The position numbers were made by a program, and so were the translations under genes. Shown piece after piece: positions 22,056 through 38,722 of a stretch of DNA of 64,000 nucleotides. Source of the DNA: Halicephalobus mephisto. Taxonomy: Eukaryota > Nematoda > Chromadorea > Rhabditida > Panagrolaimidae. The notes under the pieces were generated by a model. It was not told the origin of the DNA. It ran no database searches and saw nothing but the letters and a program-made list of their open reading frames with translations. The DNA lies in contig SWDT01000248.1 in the NCBI GenBank assembly GCA_009193035.1, forward strand, positions 124,001-188,000, read 5' to 3'. How positions within the stretch are numbered: position 1 is the stretch's first letter; each line of letters opens with the position of its first letter.

Positions 22056-24398
22056 TTTTTATTTTTTACTTTGTTGTTGATCTTTAAGCATTGTGATTGT
22101 AATAATGAAGAAATCTTTATTGAATTTAAAAATTAACATAGTACAGTAGGCAAAATACTTGGATTGCTTTTATTGATTTTTCTGAAATTGATTAATTTGT
22201 TTTCAAAACATGAAATTTTCGATTTAATTATTGTTTGTTTAAAATTGTTTATTGTCAGAATTATTAATGAAACTGATTTTTGTAGAGAAACGCCACAGTT
22301 AAAAGTCAGTAAATGACTCTAGTTATTTCAGATGTCTATAAAGTACAATATATAATTTTATAGTAACTTCTTACATAATTGTTCTTTACATTGACATAGT
22401 TCTTTGTAAATTTGCCAAAATCAAATGTTTTTATTAGCATTGGATATAGTTCCCTGACAATTATACTTGTAGTGAGCAGTCGTTATTGAACATCGATCGA
22501 AGTAAGTTTCATTAATGAGGAATTAGAGATTAGTTAAATAATCAGGAAATGACTTTTGATAACGAAATTAAGCTGCTCTTGGAAAAGCAATTCTTCAATG
22601 ATTTTCATATTTTTCTATTTCAAGGACAGATAACAAATGACATCCTAAGCAAATTAATTTTTATTTGTTTAGTAATAATATATTAAATAACTTTGATTTT
22701 TATTGCTGTCATCAGGAATAGATAGATTCAATACCGTAATGCTGATTGCAGAATTTGAATCACATCAGTATTAATCGAAATCATCAATAATGCATCCAAA
22801 ACGTCACTAATTCAAGTAGTGCATAATCCATTACTGGATCCATAGCACCATGTATATATGTACTTTTAGAATTCAGTTTAGTAGTTTCTTCTTTCTTTTA
22901 TTAGTAAAAATTATTTCAAATACAGTAAAACTAGGATATAAAATATCTTCCACTATAACATATCTTTTGTTATAGCATACGGTCTGAATGAGTGTGTTCG
23001 GTTAGTCTGTCTTCAAATTTATCCCCTCTATAATATATTTTTTCTTATAACATACGCTTTGGCCGGTCCCTAGGGGGTACCTTATATCCAAGTTCGAATG
23101 TATAGTGAATGGTAGTACTATAACGTCTTTGTAGTTGGAATCTGTGAAATTTATATGCGAATGGAAAACTTCAGTAAGCAACTCAATTCTTAATTAAGGA
23201 TGGATTTCAATATTTCATATGAATTTAAAGACAATAGAACTACTTGCTAAGCGAAACAGTATTATTCATACATCCTACATGATAAAAGCAATAGTTACTA
23301 TCGTTGAATAGATGACAATTTCTATCATGACTCTTTATATCCCCACATTAATCTCCCCTAAAATAAGTTGAAGATCATATTGTATCATTTATTATTTTGA
23401 CACTATCAAATTTCAGGACTTTGATAGTTCATCGTTTGAAGACACATCATGTAGTAGTTTTTTTCATTTTTTGTCATCGGTCAAATCTTGCATCCTTATA
23501 ACAATGCAGGAAAAACCACAATATTTATGAGCTCAGCACGCATTGTTTTTAACTTTGTTTAATCTTCCTTCTCCTAGAGTTCATTAGTGAGATTATAGTT
23601 TAAATCCACTTATTGTCCGCAGTAAATGTGTTATTTCACTTCTTCTGATTTCCCCTCAACTCAATACAAATCACATTCGGGACATTTATTCGACATGAAT
23701 TTAGTTTTATCCAGATTCATGTTTAGTCCTACTCGTCATGTTATGCAAAATCTCATTATTTTAATAATCGAAACCAAACTACCTACTGAGAATTGACAAC
23801 ATCATAGGGAACTAATTGATTTGAATAAACATACTAGGGAATGATAACAACCAATACTTCATTATACTATAAAGCTGAAATTAATAAACTTTCAAAATGA
23901 ATTAAACTGAAACTCCGAGAAAGGAAACAAACACGACCTACCAACCAGATTTCCATCGTGTGGAAACTGACAACGCCCAAGAGAATCTTTAGAACACACT
24001 TCCCGGCTTGTTCTAAGAACTCATTTTGATGACTATCACAACTCTAACTACCATATTGACTCATTCAATGCTTAACATAGGGACCAACTCGACCAGTTAC
24101 TGCTGTTCCTTTAAAATCCAAAAACCTAATGTTATTCGTTCTCAAAGTAGTAGCTCTTTATTCCACAAACTGGGACACGTCGAAGCATGACATTCAAGTC
24201 AACTTAATGAGTATCGAAAAGAGTTCAAAAGGAATTGCTATCTTATGTGACGTCACTAGGATATAACGCTTATTAAAAAAATTAGCTACTGGCACGCAAT
24301 AAATAAGAGAAGAGCCGGGACACCAATTAGTATATACAATAATCATTATTTTTTAAATAAGCTTCGGCAGCACGGCATATAAAGCCGAATTTACAAAA
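22056..24398. other. Long intergenic stretch with one decayed MITE
   Basis: No supported gene. Apart from the element at 22921-23105 I see neither tandem repeats nor RNA genes here. Confidence 0.5.
22921..23105. mobile_element. Decayed MITE of the CAGTAAAACTAGGATATAA type
   Basis: The left end ACAGTAAAACTAGGATATAA is matched by an eroded inverse at the right end (CTTATATCCAAGTTCGAATG). In between are TATAACATA words and GGCCGGTCCC, a layout common in short nematode DNA-transposon derivatives. Confidence 0.5.
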
Positions 24399-25747
24399 TC
24401 AGTTCTGTGGAGATGAAACATTGCGATTTATGAACTCGAGCAGACGGCGGGCATATTGATCAGGTTTGACCGTGGAAATGTTTTCTGCTTCTGATCCGTA
24501 TTTTACCGACTTGGCTGCCGACGCAGTCCGCTTCTTGACACCGTAGTAAGTGAGAATATCAACAAGACCAATAAAGTAGATCAGCTTCTTTGGCGATTCT
24601 AAAACGATTGATTCCAATTACTCTTTCGAAAGAAGACAGACCTGAACTAGAAGGGATTCCGAAGAATTCATCGTCGAGATTGAGATCGCTAGTCAGTGAA
24701 ATGAATGCGCCAACAGAGGCAATAGGGCTTTCCGGAGGAGTTTGAATGTCTTCACCGGAATCAGGATCAGATGAATGGGTCTGAGCGGCCAAAGCATCAG
24801 CTTCTTCCTTTTTTCCCTGCTCAACATCGTGAATTCCGACGAGTAAGGAGTAGTCCATCAACCTTAATCGCGTGAGGAAATCAGTATCGCTCTTCAGCAA
24901 AGACATGAGTTGTTCCTTGGCATCTGCAGGCAACATAAGCTTGTAATTGTCCTCCAGAAAATCGTTGTCCTTTAATGTTGGCAGTTCTTTGCTTTTTTCC
25001 TTTTCACTTGCTTGTCGTTGAACGGTAGAACCTTTCAAATCGTATTTCTTGTGTATGCCATACTTCCCGCCGAATATATTCCGCATAACGAGCAAATAGG
25101 TTTCCGAGTTATCGACAGTGATCCGGTAAAGGCCAAGGAATTGCGGAAGCAGAGTCTTCCCGTGTCGTTCGACAACATACTCATGATACTGTCTGAGAAT
25201 CGCGTGAAGTTCAGCGACAGCTTCAGAATCAATCACTTTGATCACAAACTTCCGGTCGAAGGAGACAAATAATCTGGAAGCGCCACTGCTTTCATGAGGA
25301 TCTACTTCGGGTTCGTATGAAGTCAGTGAAATCTGCAATTACAGGATGATTTCATATATAAAAATACTCGGAACTCACCAGGTATTCAGACTGATCAACA
25401 CCGAACTGTTCTCTTATGTTCCGGAACACATTGGGACAGTAATCCTTGACTTTGAAGTGACTGGGCATGTTGTCCTTGTTGAAGGCATGGTAATCGATTT
25501 TGATCTTGGAAAAGGCTTTGAAATCATCGGGCATCAGTAATCCAGGAGGTGGAACGTGCATCAACTCTCCGATCTGAAAGAAGCTTGGAATCCGAAGATA
25601 CATAAACTGACTTACAGTGTGGTTGACTCCCCACATGAACACCGATACAACAGGTTCTTTGGCTCGGAACACCTTCCATTTCGGGATCAATGGTTTTCCC
25701 CGTTTGATCTTGCCCAAGGATCTTGGGGTCTTCTTTTTGGAAGCCAT
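24399..25747 (-). CDS. ppk-2: Type II phosphatidylinositol-5-phosphate 4-kinase (PIP4K)
   Basis: Exons 25747-25379, 25332-24642 and 24598-24399 give 419 residues, the normal PIP4K length. Motifs: the start of the lipid-kinase fold ([19 protein letters not shown]), [13 protein letters not shown] with the ATP-contacting Lys, [20 protein letters not shown], an insert rich in Ser/Asp/Glu, then [20 protein letters not shown] and a C-terminal [10 protein letters not shown]. The enzyme converts PtdIns5P to PtdIns(4,5)P2. Caenorhabditis has a single type II gene, ppk-2, and the symbol follows that. An acceptor-like TTTTATCAG lies 8 bases upstream of the ATG, as expected for spliced-leader trans-splicing. 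All three junctions are phase-consistent. Confidence 0.93.
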
Positions 25748-27999
25748 ACAAGCTGATAAAATGACAACTTAGATATATCTCCACATATATAAATGAACTC
25801 AAATCCCGAGAGACCTTAGTTAGAACGCACAAAAGAAGCCAGTGCATTTATTATCGATGGCACAAGTTGGGTTCAGAGGGAAACGCAAACTGGTCCTCAA
25901 TAATTGAAAACGCTCAAGGATGGAACTAAAGACAAAAATAAAACCAGGGGCACATGACTGGGAAGGTACCTCATGCTATTATAGAGTTATCAAACAGCGT
26001 TCAATTCAGTTTCGAAATACAACGTGAGCAAAGAAACACGGGACTCGTATGTAGTCGTTAAAACTCAAAGTTCGATATATAAATTTGCACATTTCGCGAT
26101 AATGCAAACCTGAACGACACGGTTCCCAAGGTCCGTGTGTTCACGTCAAATTGAAAGAAGAATCAATAGCATTAGAATTTCCAAATCCGGAAAGCAAAAT
26201 TCGATTTTGTCAATAACAAACAAAGACGCGACGTTGCGTTTCGAAAAACGAATTTCACAACGAAAATGAAAAACACCAATCATTCGCATAGTATCGTATT
26301 TTTTATTTTAAAAATATTTGTTTTATAAATATTCTAAATCTAGAGTTCATCGGATTTATCGACCGGAAACACGGCGCTAGAGACTTCGATTTTTGTCCTA
26401 CACTATTGGACATTTACGATTTCCGCAACGAAATGCCAAAGCTCGCATTGTCCTTCTGGTTGCCTGCGGCGTGCCAATGGCTGCTTGTCTCAGGGACAAA
26501 CTTTACATGTTGAGATGTCCAAACTCTTATTAACTTCTTGTTTTACAACTATTTCGAATTTTCCAAGTAAACAGGAAATTAGAACATAGATCTGCGCAGT
26601 TTTGAATTTTATATTTAAAAAAAAAATAATTCATTTTCGACTAAGTGTCAATTGTGAATTTTTTGAACGTTTATTAAAGTTTTCATATATGAAAATTAAT
26701 TCTCAAAAGTGGATGGAAGGTTTTAAAGATTATATAATTTAATTTAGAAGGTTTTGGATGTACTGTAGGTTTGGAAATTTAATAACGAAATTACGTAAGA
26801 TTTACGAAATCCTCATTGTGGGAAATCGAAATTGTCACGTAGATTTCTAGTTTCTGGAAATTAAAAATTCATGTCGGAAAAATTTTGAAAAAATTTTCGT
26901 GTTTATCATATTGTGATGTTTAACTTTCTAAAAGTAGAAAACTTCAATTTTGAATACGTTCGATTCATCGAATTGGAAAATCAAGTGACGAAAAGTGGTT
27001 TTTTTGAAAAATCAACAAAAACATGATTTTTTGACGTTTCGTAAAAGTTGTGCACATGGGTTCAGATCACGAAATTAAAAAATGAACAACATGAAAATTT
27101 TGAATTTTTATTTTTGAAATTGAAAAATCAAATCATAAAGAAAATGCAAAACCAAAACGAAAAGCCTCTGGCAAAGTACTTCCTGCGATGAAAAGCTTAT
27201 CCTTAGAAAATCCGCATTTATCATTAATTTCGGCTTTTTGAAGAAATTTGTTCAAAATGGATTTGATAAAACTTAAAAAACTATAGTGACGAGTGCAACA
27301 CTTGAAGAAAAACTTCTGACAGCTGTCAATCCACTTGGTTATGAGGTCCATGAGATGATTTTGACGACATTGGCAAAAGCTTATAATTTTCCCATGTATT
27401 TCAACAAACGGATGTTGCTGAATGAGTAATCAGTCATATTTTCTGGAATTGACATTTTCGATACTTTGGTGCAGTTTCCAATTCAAAAAACGTCGGGACT
27501 AACCTTGGCAGTTACTAGTCTAACATGTTTAGTAATTTAATTTCAGAACTCCTTTTTATCAAAGTTGACAGTTGGACTTTGAGGTCAAAGCTCGGATTTT
27601 TCTTTCTGAGACAATATTCATGGATTTTTTCTGTTTCAAAAGTCTTACTTAATTGATAGAATTTGATATCTTTGCTCAGTTTTTATCAAAATTAATAATC
27701 AAAGTTCGAAGTCATACTTTGGACTTTTCTTTCTGAGACTTAATATCTAGATTTTCTGGATCAAAACACGACTCACAAGTTCTAAGTATTGATTTAGGTA
27801 CTTTTAAAATAAAAGAATTCATGAATGCGGTCTTAGATTGGAAAATTCAAATCTTGATTTCGAACTCTGACCTTCAACTTTGGTAAACAAACTCTTGAAT
27901 TTACTAATAACATCTTAACGATCAGGATTAAGGTATAAAAAGCTTTAATTTCACTAATAATTCATATCGAGATTTATCTTTTCTTTAATTGTACTTTGC
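25748..27999. other. Intergenic, upstream of ppk-2; two doubtful coding-like segments
   Basis: On the plus strand an open segment at about 26178-26288 ends at a donor-like GTATCG. It continues in phase after 52 bases at 26341-26512 (GFIDRKHGARDFDFCPT). If translation starts at the ATG near 26264, the product would have 64 residues. On the minus strand 27433-27133 is open for about 99 codons and includes KDKLFIAGSTLPEAFRFG. Neither matches a known family. Bases 27480-27950 belong to a dispersed repeat also seen at 50440-51000. Confidence 0.3.
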
Positions 28000-28374
28000 T
28001 ATACACAAAAAATGGATAAATGATATATAATATATCTGATACATCAAAGCCGTTACAATGTATCGATGCATTATATTTAATGTGCTGATATATTAAGTTG
28101 ATATCGGTGTATTATATTTAATGCATTAATATATTGAGACGGCACTGATATATCAGATATATTGTATTTTATGCATCGATATATTAAGCTGATATCCATG
28201 CATTGTATTTAATGCATCAATATGTTAGAAGGACTCTGATATATCGGATACATTGTATTCAATATAGCGATATACTAAGTGTAATGTCGATATAGTGTAT
28301 GTAATTTATCGGTACATCAAATATAGTGTATCCGATACATTCGAGCTATTTTAATGTATTCTTTTTTGTGTGTA
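28000..28374. mobile_element. TIR element filled with satellite, copy 2
   Basis: The ends are TATACACAAAAAA and TTTTTTGTGTGTA. The interior is units of about 65-70 bases with TGATATATCAGATATATTGTA and TGCATCGATATATTAAG. It is homologous to 7167-7597 and 29618-30053. Confidence 0.75.
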
Positions 28375-28762
28375 GATTTCTTAGAATACATCTGTGCTTA
28401 GTAAATGATATCTCTGCCACCCACCTTCCTCCCCCAAGAACTCCACAAAAACGATAAAGTTTTATTTTTCTTTAAATATTTTTCAAATCTTTAAGAGAAA
28501 TTTAAGATATCACAATGGCTTTCAACAACCTTCTGAGTGTATGCGTATACGAGATAGAAGTCACGGAACAACTGAATTGGAAATAAGTTTTAACAACCAG
28601 AAAGATCGAAGCTCTTTTGTATTGCACAGTCCTGAAGACTTGAAGAAATGTAAAATAATACACGAGTTTTGCAATATTTTACTTGTGCCTAGAGTTTAAA
28701 TAAGGCTTCTGAAAAGAGTTATGAGAATGGAAAGCGAAGTAATGCACAAGAGAGGTGATTGA
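28375..28762. other. 3' flank of the KH-domain gene
   Basis: Nothing coding was recognised. This is probably the 3' untranslated region and terminator region of the KH-domain gene. Confidence 0.5.
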
Positions 28763-31369
<2,607 letters not shown>

Positions 31370-32334
31370 CTACAAAAATTACAGTAACTTTAAAAATCCA
31401 AATGTTTAAAATTTTAAATGAGAACCACGAATAATGAAACAATAGAACTGAATTGTTCTTAGCCAAGGAAACAACATCCAGACTTGCCACAGGGGAGATG
31501 AAAAAAGTGAGCGACTTTGGTTCCACGAAGCTCGGGGATCTTTTTGAAGAAAGCCGCGCCTACAATTTGACTACTGCCAAACAAAAAACAAAAATTGGAT
31601 AAGTTGGTGTCATCAGATGGACTCCCTTTGCGCAATAAGTTTATTTAAAAAATTAAAATTTCCGAAAAAAATTAAAATTTTCAAAAAAAATTAAAATTTT
31701 TGAAAATAAATTTTGAAAATTATTAAAATTTTAAAATTTTTTGGTAAGTAAAAATCCGAAAATTGAATCATTTTTGTTTTTAAACAAGATTGGATTCAAA
31801 TGTAAAACAAAAAGAAGAAATAACGACCGAAATTGGCCTCATTTGAGTCCTCAACGGAAAAGAATGTTGACAAATGACTTTCGCAAACGACAAAACTAGC
31901 GTCTTCCAATAGAATTAAAGACGTTAAAAACATCGAGAATATCTGATAAGAATTTCAACAGTAAGAAATATGACTTATCAAAAATATTGAAAAATTTTAG
32001 TTGTTAACGAAAAATACGGAAAAGGACGAGAAAGCTCACAAGTATCCAATGTCCTCTTGAAAACAAATGAGCACAAAAGACAAGAATGAAAAATTCAAAA
32101 TGTTTGTTGAATAAGATCGCGGCGGTCTTTTTGGCTTTGACAGTCAAGCAAGTCCGGCCACTTGAAATCTGAAGCAAGCAAGTGTACTACCTATAACATT
32201 GTCGGCGTAATCTCTCAAAACAAACGGTAGACCATGTTTTTTAAGTCGGAGATTACAAACTCAGGAATCGGAAGGAGTACTAAGTGGACCATGATTATCT
32301 TTAACTTAGAAGTAACTACCTGCTAGGAAAAAAC

Positions 32335-32800
32335 CAGACTAAAAAGAAAGTACCTAAAGCGACGACTTGAATATCAGGGACGTGAGATACTGTAGGGCAT
32401 AAATGAAGTTTTTTTGTTGTGTTGAAACTTATTATGTGGATATTGAGATAAAAACTAGGTTAAAAAGAAAGTACCTAAAGCAATGGCTTGAATATCAGGG
32501 AATGCGAGATACTGTAGGACATAAGTAAAGTTTTTCTGTTATGTTGAAACTTATTATATGAATATTGAAACAAAAACCAAACTGAAAAGAAAGTACCTAA
32601 AGCGATGACTTGAATATCAGGAAACGTGAAATACTGTAGGGCATAAGTAAAGTTTTTCTGTTATGTTGAAACTTATTATATGAATATTGAAACAAAAACC
32701 AAACTGAAAAGAAAGTACCTAAAACGATGGCTTGAATATCAGGAAACGTGAAATACTGTAGGACATAAGTAAAGTTTTTCTGTTATTGTGTGGGAGTTGT
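32335..32800. repeat. Tandem repeat, four units of 122 bases
   Basis: Units begin near 32346, 32468, 32589 and 32711, each with GAAAGTACCTAAAGC...GACTTGAATATCAGG...ATACTGTAGGRCATAA. Copies are highly similar, so the array is young. Confidence 0.95.
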
Positions 32801-35800
32801 TAGATTAATTGTATTTTTTCATTGTTTTAATAAGGATTAATATACTACTTTTGTTTTCTAGCTTAACACTACTCAAAAAAACTGGAATTTCGAAACAAGA
32901 CCTAAAATACCTCCACAGAGGAAAGAAATCGAGTAAAATCTGGGCAACGACAATGGGTTCTCAAATCTCTCATCAACATCATCGAAAAATTCCATTTATT
33001 TATTCGGAGACAAAGACGGCCAGCGGCTTAGCCGAGTATAATTCTAATGTGGTCCGTTGCTCTCGAGAAAGTGATCAGTGTTGACTTTGTGAAATTGATC
33101 TAATCTATGTTAAATTAACAAAAAAATAATTTTAAATATAAAAATTTAAAAATTTAAATAAAAATTTAAAATTAAAATTAAAAATATAAAATAAAAATAA
33201 AAATATAAAATTTAAATTTAAATTCTACATTGAACAAGAAAACTAAAGCTGAGTGGCAAAATAGATGGTGGCAAATCGAACCTCCACGCGGAAAAGCGAA
33301 GCGCCAACGGAATACTGGTTAAGCAAATATTTGCAGAAGCGCGGGTACGGAGGGGAAGGGGAACCATCGGTTCTCGATGGTCGATTTTCTCGATCTCTAA
33401 CCTCAGTCTAGGTTGAAGCTTATTTTTCGAAAATTATTCAAAATTAGGAAATTTTAAACAATAAATTTTTCTTTAATTTTAAATCTCTGGGGGATTAACT
33501 CGATATATCCGGATGACCGTCTTTAGGACCTTCGTTCAGATCCTCGTCGGTCTTCGAACAGCCACTTAAGATAAACAATCATCGTCCAAAACGGGAATGT
33601 CCCTGGGTGAATCCAGAAATTTCAAAATCAGTTTATTTTAAACAATTTTTCGAAATTAGATTTATTTTAAATTCGAAATTTTTGACAGTACCTAGATAAT
33701 CCATAATCCAATTTCCCTAAACTACTGTCTGAAACTAGATAATCCGAAAAACGTTTAAATCTTGATTTTTTCACGTTTCTATTTACTTAAAAAAAACCAA
33801 TTTGACAGCTATGATCAACCGAAAGATAATTTTAAAAATCATTATTAAAAAATAAATTCTAAAAAATAAATTCTAAAAAATAATTCTAAAAAATAATTCT
33901 AAAATTGATAAAATTCAAATATGAAGATTTTAAAAATTTGTTAAGAAATAAATGAATTTTTTTTAATTTTTAAAATTTTGCTTAATTGTATTGCTGTAAA
34001 AAATAATAATTTATTTGATTAATAAAATTAAAGTAAAAAATATTTCAAAATTATTGAAAATAAGCGAATTTTTAAAATTTTACATTTTTATATAATTTTT
34101 GTTTTCTAAAAAAGTAAAAATTGAATTAATTGTAAAATTAATCATTGAAATTTAAATAAAAATATTCTGAAAGTTATTGATTAAAAGTTCGTTCAACAGA
34201 TAAGTGAATTTGCTTAGGTTCTTTCGAAATACGATATGTGAAATTCCATACTTTTATCCAATTGTCATTTTCTAGAAAAATAAAAACATAATTAATTACA
34301 GTAAACACTGATTAAAATAATTTTAAATAACTTTTTTAAAATAAATTTTTTTAAAATTTTTATATTTAATTCCATACTTTTACCCAATTGTCATTTTCTA
34401 GAAAAATAAAAACATAATTAATTACAGTAAACAATGATTAAAATAATTTTAAATAAATTTTTTAAATAACTTTTTTAAAATAATTTTTTTTTAAATTTTT
34501 ATATTTAATTCCATACTTTTACCCAATTGTCGTTTTCTAGAAAAATAAAAACGTTATTAATTACAGTAAACAATGATTAAAATAATTTTAAATAAATTTT
34601 TTAAAAAAGTTCACAAAAATAAACAAATTTGTTTAATTTTTAAATTTTTAAATTAAAAAAAATATTTGATAAAAATTGAATAGATTTCGAACATGTATCG
34701 AATAAACTACAAAATGGATTATAACTTGTTTCAACCGACCACTTGGAGTAAAGCGACTTCCCTTGATAGACCTACAGTAAACTGGTCACTTCGAAAAACA
34801 AATGCACTTGAAATGTCCCAAAAATAAGACTTTTGGCTTTTCCGAGGAATTTGACAACTGTCGTTGGAAAATGTCCAAAGAAGGAAATCATAATTAAACT
34901 CGACAAGATGCCACAATTTTGTTTCAATAAATCAAGGAAAAAGTAGAATATATTTTATAAAATTTCCCGAAAAATAAAATATATAAAATTTTCCAAAAAA
35001 AATTTATATTTTACGAAAATCTCCAAAAAATTAAATATATTTTATAAAATTCTCCAAAAAATTAAATATATTTTACGAAAATCTTCAAAAAAGTAGAATA
35101 TATTTCATAAAAGTTCCCGAAAAATAAAATATATAAAATTTTCCAAAAAAAAATTTATATTTTACGAAAATCTCCAAAAAATTAAATATATTTTATAAAA
35201 GTTCCCGAAAAATAAAATATATAAAATTTTTTAAAAAGTTAAATATATTTTATAAAATTCCCCAAAAAATTGAATGTTTTATAACGTCTTCGAAAATTTA
35301 AATATATTTCATAAAATTTTTTGAAAAATAAAATATATAAAATTTTTTAAAAAGTTAAATATATTTTATAAAATTTTCAAAGAAAAATTGTCAAAGTGAA
35401 ACGGAAAAGGTGAGGCTTTCAGGATCGGAAGAGCAGTTGAGAAAATTCGAAAGGTGCTAAAGAAGAATAATAACAAGCCTGGAATGAAAGACCGGTGTTT
35501 CCGCGTCGTTCTGAGAGATTCTTATCAGATGACGGCCCCGACGAGAATCACTATTTGCTTTCCGAGTCTCCATTTTTAGAGAAAAATAAAGAAACCGATA
35601 AAGTATGAATGATTAATTTTAACTTTTATCCGTCCAAATAAGGTCAGTTTTTTTTGCGGAAAATAAACCCTGAGGCGATTGGGCCATTTAAAGTACAAGT
35701 AAAAATTCGTCGAAAAATGTCCGCTTGTCAATCATTTTTATACACATTAAACACATATACACCTGCTAGTGTCGTCCCGGCTTGCCAGCAAACCCATCGG

Positions 35801-37339
35801 TGATCACTAAAAGCAGCAAGAAGTTTTCCCAAAAATTCATAAAAATCCACCTTGGTTTGAGATAAGTGTCCGTAAAAATCCGAAAAATAAACAACTTGTA
35901 TAATATTATAAAATTTAAAAAATAAAAAAATTACGAAATTTAAAAAAATTACGAAATTTTAAAAAATACAAAATTTTAAATTTTCAAATTTTCTAAGATT
36001 CTAAAAATTTATAAATTTATGAAATTATAAAAAATAAAAATTTTGCAGAATTTTATAAAATTCTGAAAAATTTTATAACTTATATAAAATTTTAGAAATT
36101 CAAAAATATATGAAATTTTGCAAAATCTTAAAAATTCAAGAATATATGAAATTCTGACAAATTATATAAAATTTTAAAAATTCAAGAATATATAAAATTT
36201 TAGAAATTCAAAAATATATGAAATTTTGCAAAATTTTGGAAAATTTTAAAAATTCAAAAGTTTATGAAATTCTGACAAATTATATAAAATTTTAAAAATT
36301 CAAGAATATATAAAATTCTAGAGATTTTAGCAAAACAAAATTTAATTGGAGAAATTCGATCCTGATAAATATGAAATAAGAACCTGAATTCTAGGGTCAA
36401 ATCATGAGAACTTTGTAAGAAAATAGTTTTATAGATTAATCCAAAAATATTTTCGTAAAAGATTTTCAAAAAAAAAATGTCGGAGAAAAATTTCAAAATA
36501 AAACAAAAACGATCAAAAAAATCACATTTTTTCGATATATTAAATCCAGAAAATCAACCACAAGTTAAAAGAACAATTTTTCGGACACTCATCTTCGTCA
36601 TCGCTGCTGTCAACGAGATATGTGATATCCAGGAGGGCAAGACAGGTGGGAACAAGATTTCGCCAAGTCGCTCCACCTCGGATATTGCCCTGTTCTTGAG
36701 TGTGAAAACCAGGATATCTTGACAAATAAGAAAATAAAAAAAATTTAAAAATTCCAAATAAGAAAGTAGAAAAATTCGAAAAAAATCTAAAAAATTCTAA
36801 AAAATTCTAAAAAAAATTTAAAAAATTCTAAAAAAATTTAAAAAATTATAAAAAAATTTTAAAAATTATAAAAAAAATTATAAAAAAATTGAAAAAATTA
36901 TAAAAAAAATTTAAAAAATTCCAAAAAAATTTAAAAAATTTTAAAAATTCGAAAAAAAATTTAAAAAATTCCAAAAAAAAATAGTTTTTTATTTTTAAAA
37001 ATCTTAAAATTTAAGAAATTTTTAAATTTCAAAAATAAATTTAAAATATTTTTTTAAAAATTTTAAAATTAACTATAATTGAAATAGTTGAATATTTTTT
37101 ACTTTTAAATTTAAAAAGAAATATTTTAAATTTGTTCTATCCTAAAATTGGGAGACGGAAAACTGACGGTGCTTCTCCACAAAATGCTTCGCCATTCCAT
37201 AAGTATGCAAATTGGCGAATTATTCATAGTGAAAAGGAGGCTAAAAGTTGAAGCTGAAATCCGGCTTCTTGGACAAACATCGAAACAAGTATTCTGTTTC
37301 CCAAATAAGGATTGTTTTTATCCAAAGCTGTCAGATTTG

Positions 37340-37870
37340 AAAGTCATCGAATTTCCTAAATTCTGGAATTTACAATTTCCGAATTTCCAGAATTTCGAGT
37401 TTTTAGAATTTTAGAATTTTCAAAATTCCGAATTTCCAGAATTTCAGAATTTTCAAAATTCCAAACTTTCAAAATTTCGGAATTTCCAGAATTTTGAGTT
37501 TTCAGAATTTTTGAATTTTCAAAATTCCGAATTTCCAAACTTTCAGAATTTTCAAAATTCTAAACTTTCGAAATTCCGAATTTCCAGAATTTTCGAATTT
37601 CTAAAACTTCGAGTTTTCAAATATTCAGAATTCTGAATGTTCCTATTTTTGGACCTTCAGAATTTTCCAATTTTAAAATATTCAGAATTTCGAATTTTCA
37701 AAAATCCGCATTTTCCAATTTTAAAATACTCAGAATTCTGAATCTCCCAAATTCCGAATTTTCCAATTTTCGGATTTCCAAAATTCCGAATTTTCCAATT
37801 TCCAAATATTTAGAATTTCAAATTTCCAGAATTCCGAATCTTCTGAATTTCGAATCAGTTTCATTCAATT
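37340..37870. repeat. Short-period degenerate satellite
   Basis: Dozens of variants of GAATTTCCAGAATTTTCAAA form the array. The open frame on the minus strand (NFENSEILEIRNFENSKIL) is a by-product. Confidence 0.9.
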
Positions 37871-38722
37871 CGAAAATCCGAAATTCTACGGTTTTGATTT
37901 TGTCAAAACAGAATTGGGGAACAGTTGGTGTCCTTTGTCCTTGTATTGAAAACACGAAAATAACGGTGTGATTCATGGATCTCAATTTCAAAGAAAAAAA
38001 ACTTTAAGCTTGATTGGGCACATTGTCATCCAGTGAAGACAATCCATGGTCCCCCATGGAAACCACACCTCGAGGACCGGATAAAACTAAAATCACACTA
38101 TTATGGAACAAAAAAGGACATTGTTACGAAATTTCTAAAAAGCTTAAAAAAATAATTTTAGAAATTTTCAAAAAATAAAATTTTTAAAATTTTCAAAAAA
38201 TTAAATTTTTAAAATTTAGAAAGTTTATATAAAAATTTTCATTTTCAAAAATTTACATTAAATTTTCGAAAATTTATAAAACTTAAAAATGTGTGTAAAA
38301 TTTTTTAGAATTTTTTCAAAATATTTTTTTTTTGATTTTATAAAATTTTGGAAAATTAAAAAAATTCTGGAAAACTTTAGAATCATTCATCGGATTCTGG
38401 AAGTTCATTATTGAATTTTTAATTCTAAAAAAATTTAAAAAATTTCGAAAAAATTAAATTTTGTTTTTTAAGTTTTATTAAAATTTAAAAGTTTAAAATT
38501 TTAAAAAAATTCAGAATTTTATATTAAAGAAAAAAGTTGGTCGAAATTGTGACTTTCAGAAGTCGTCTCAGTTCCGCGATTACGGTATGGTTCCTATTTT
38601 GGGACAACCTGGAAGTTCCTCTAAGTCACGCATTTCCGTTCAGGACCTTTTTCAAACAACAACATTTTCTTGGAATATCTCTACTTACAGATCGGAAAAG
38701 AAAACTACGATCCATTGAAATT

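Larger units (their letters stand above)
31370..38722. other. Long A+T-rich intergenic region with coding-like islands
   Basis: Mostly low-complexity A/T runs. Short islands of higher G+C hold open frames, often on both strands. 31580-31455: minus GAAFFKKIPELRGTKVAHF, plus KKVSDFGSTKLGDLFEE. 32865-33084 (+), after TTTTCTAG: ends RCSRESDQC-stop and contains MGSQIS, a myristoylation-type start. 34694-34828 (+): 44 codons. 35430-35580: IRKVLKKNNNKPGMKD on plus. 36590-36720. 37146-37280. I could not build a multi-exon gene from them. They may be exons of unseen genes, 5' exons of the KH gene, non-coding RNAs or chance. Confidence 0.35.

Noticed and set aside
32335..32800. Regular repeats resembling a CRISPR array
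   Set aside because: The whole 122-base unit is repeated with no unique spacers, and the context is eukaryotic.
37356..37538. Minus-strand open frame with repeated NFENSEIL peptides
   Set aside because: It is produced by the short-period satellite and has no start context or splice partners.
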